Shown here: positions 62,956 through 64,000 of the stretch, piece by piece | Layout of the letters: every line of letters begins with the position of its first letter | How positions within the stretch are numbered: the stretch's first letter is position 1 | NCBI GenBank assembly: GCA_965240325.2 | Contig: OZ251231.1 | Span: 496,001 to 560,000 of the forward strand | Reading direction: 5' to 3' | DNA: 64,000 nt | Origin: Rebecca billardiae RCC1528 | Taxonomy: Eukaryota; Haptophyta | Made by a program: the position numbers and the translations under genes | The notes under the pieces: generated by a model | Seen by the model: only the letters and a program-made list of their open reading frames with translations | Database searches by the model: none | Told to the model about the DNA's origin: nothing

Positions 62956-64000
62956 ATGGCGCCCACCACCCAACCGAGGGCACCCACCACCCGGTGCGTG
63001 CTGCATGCAATGCATCGCTGGGCTCTCTTCGCCCTCGTGGCGCTCCTCGTTGCACCGCCCTCGTCGCTCGCGACCAACGTGCAGCACGGCAGGGCTGAGC
63101 GGCTGAGGCTGTGCGTGACGGTGCTCATCGAATACGAGGAGCGCACCATGAATCATTGGCTCGCGTACCATCAGCTCGTTGGCGTGCGGGAGGTATGGCT
63201 GTATATCGACGACCGGCCAATGGCTGGCAAGGACCCTCAGCGCATCGAGGAGGAGGCCAAATGGCTGCAGCGACTGGAGCGCACGTGGGGGCCGTTTGTG
63301 CGTGTTCTGTCCTTCACCCGATCACGGCTCGCTACGCAGCCGAGGGCCATGGTCCATTGCCAGTGCGAGGCTTTGCGCTTGCACGACCACCCGAACGCAA
63401 CGTATGGCGGGATCACGTGGGTTGCTTCGATCGACGGCGACGAGTACCTGCACCTCGGGGCGCCGGTGCGCGGGGCACGTGCGCCCACCACCCATGGCGG
63501 CGCGCACCCGGCATGGCGAGTGAGTGAGGTGCTCGCGGCCGTCCCGAGGCACGTGCTCGGCCTCATCATGCCGAGGCGCACATTCGTGGATGTCTATGAC
63601 GCGGACACGGGCAGCCCAGAGCATCCGGTGCAGCCCAGTGCGGCCGAGGTGGGCCAGGACTTCTTTGAGCCCAAGGTGTACACGCGCGCCGTCGCGTACG
63701 GGCCCCGCTGCCCCGGCAAGGCGCTGCTCCGCATCGGCCATGGCATGCTGCGGCAGCTGCGGCTGAATATCCACTTGATCTGGATGGTCGAGCCTTATGA
63801 GGACTGGACCTGCAAGGTGAACTTCCGTCGGGATCTGGAGAACGAGCTGCACTACCCGACGCCACTCACCAGCCTGGAAGCGACGTACATGTGCGGCTAC
63901 TTCCAGCGCACACAGCAGCTGCCAGCAGGCACCGTCGTGAAGCAGGGAAACAAACCGCTCCCTCTCGACTATGCCGCGCTGCAGGTGTACCACTATCGCA
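62956..64000 (+). CDS. GT92/DUF23-like glycosyltransferase, 3' end beyond window
   Basis: Open from ATG 62956 (MAPTTQPRAPTTRC) to the window end, 348 codons, no stop. A second ATG at 63010 (MHRWALFALVALLVAPPSSL) begins an excellent signal peptide and may be the real start. The region YEERTMNHWLAYHQLVGV followed by REVWLYIDD is the typical entry of GT92/DUF23 transferases (N-E-x-x-Y-x-x-E-W-x-x-Y-H-x-x-x-G-V), although the leading Asn-Glu reads EYEER here. ASIDGDEYLHL supplies the DxD-like metal motif, followed by RHVLGLIMPRRTFVDV. It should be a secretory-pathway glycosyltransferase; the donor and acceptor are unknown. The gene is truncated only by the window edge. Confidence 0.75.
   Translation, partial: MAPTTQPRAPTTRCVLHAMHRWALFALVALLVAPPSSLATNVQHGRAERLRLCVTVLIEYEERTMNHWLAYHQLVGVREVWLYIDDRPMAGKDPQRIEEEAKWLQRLERTWGPFVRVLSFTRSRLATQPRAMVHCQCEALRLHDHPNATYGGITWVASIDGDEYLHLGAPVRGARAPTTHGGAHPAWRVSEVLAAVPRHVLGLIMPRRTFVDVYDADTGSPEHPVQPSAAEVGQDFFEPKVYTRAVAYGPRCPGKALLRIGHGMLRQLRLNIHLIWMVEPYEDWTCKVNFRRDLENELHYPTPLTSLEATYMCGYFQRTQQLPAGTVVKQGNKPLPLDYAALQVYHYR

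Overview
The window looks like nuclear DNA of a GC-rich unicellular alga, most plausibly a haptophyte and less surely a pelagophyte or other stramenopile. No species can be named from the sequence alone. The grounds are: spliceosomal GT-AG introns of 100-164 bp inside very GC-rich genes; secretory signals and transit-like N-termini; Ser/Pro-rich spacers; a selenoprotein of the SelM/Sep15 type; and large intergenic stretches of simple repeats, G/C homopolymers and TIR elements. Most long open frames opposite genes are GC-driven shadows and were left out.

Layout. 1-6.5 kb: a secreted LRR protein gene (1298-3511) and a decayed duplicate of its 3' end near 5.67-6.06 kb, then a CT/TA microsatellite. 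6.56-9.47 kb: a 2.9 kb interval bounded by 38-bp inverted repeats. 9.9-19.9 kb: gene cluster with a two-module GAF-like protein, a membrane-anchored metzincin protease, a fatty acid hydroxylase with a C-terminal cytochrome b5, a SelM-type selenoprotein with an extra membrane segment, and a GT61-like glycosyltransferase. The last two are head to head. 19.9-25.6 kb: no recognisable gene, but a 4.3 kb TIR-bounded interval with an old direct-repeat pair inside. 25.6-33.4 kb: an organelle-targeted hypothetical protein, a 7TM protein with a cytoplasmic TIR-like domain, a small membrane protein and a DDE transposase remnant. 33.4-37.6 kb: mobile-element debris, including a fold-back repeat and a 509-bp MITE with TA target sites. 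37.6-40 kb: a DUF1997 plastid-type protein head to head with an isopropylmalate-synthase-like enzyme. 40.4-41 kb: a CpG-poor island. 41.3-45.3 kb: a three-exon PBP1/Cys-rich/multi-TM receptor. 48-60 kb: a PH-domain protein, a GNAT-ankyrin protein head to head with an ATAD5/Elg1-like clamp unloader, a near-perfect 1.37 kb tandem duplication, and an F-box protein. 60.9-64 kb: a membrane sulfotransferase and the start of a GT92-like glycosyltransferase that runs off the window.

The genes do not form one pathway. They are ordinary nuclear genes, often arranged as compact divergent pairs, separated by repeat-rich DNA. The most novel items are the tail-anchored SelM-like selenoprotein (its TGA is an in-frame Sec codon), the 7TM/TIR-like receptor, and the mobile or duplicated DNA. 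Exon models were derived by matching GT-AG sites to reading phase and domain continuity. They are inferences, but each restores an uninterrupted frame.
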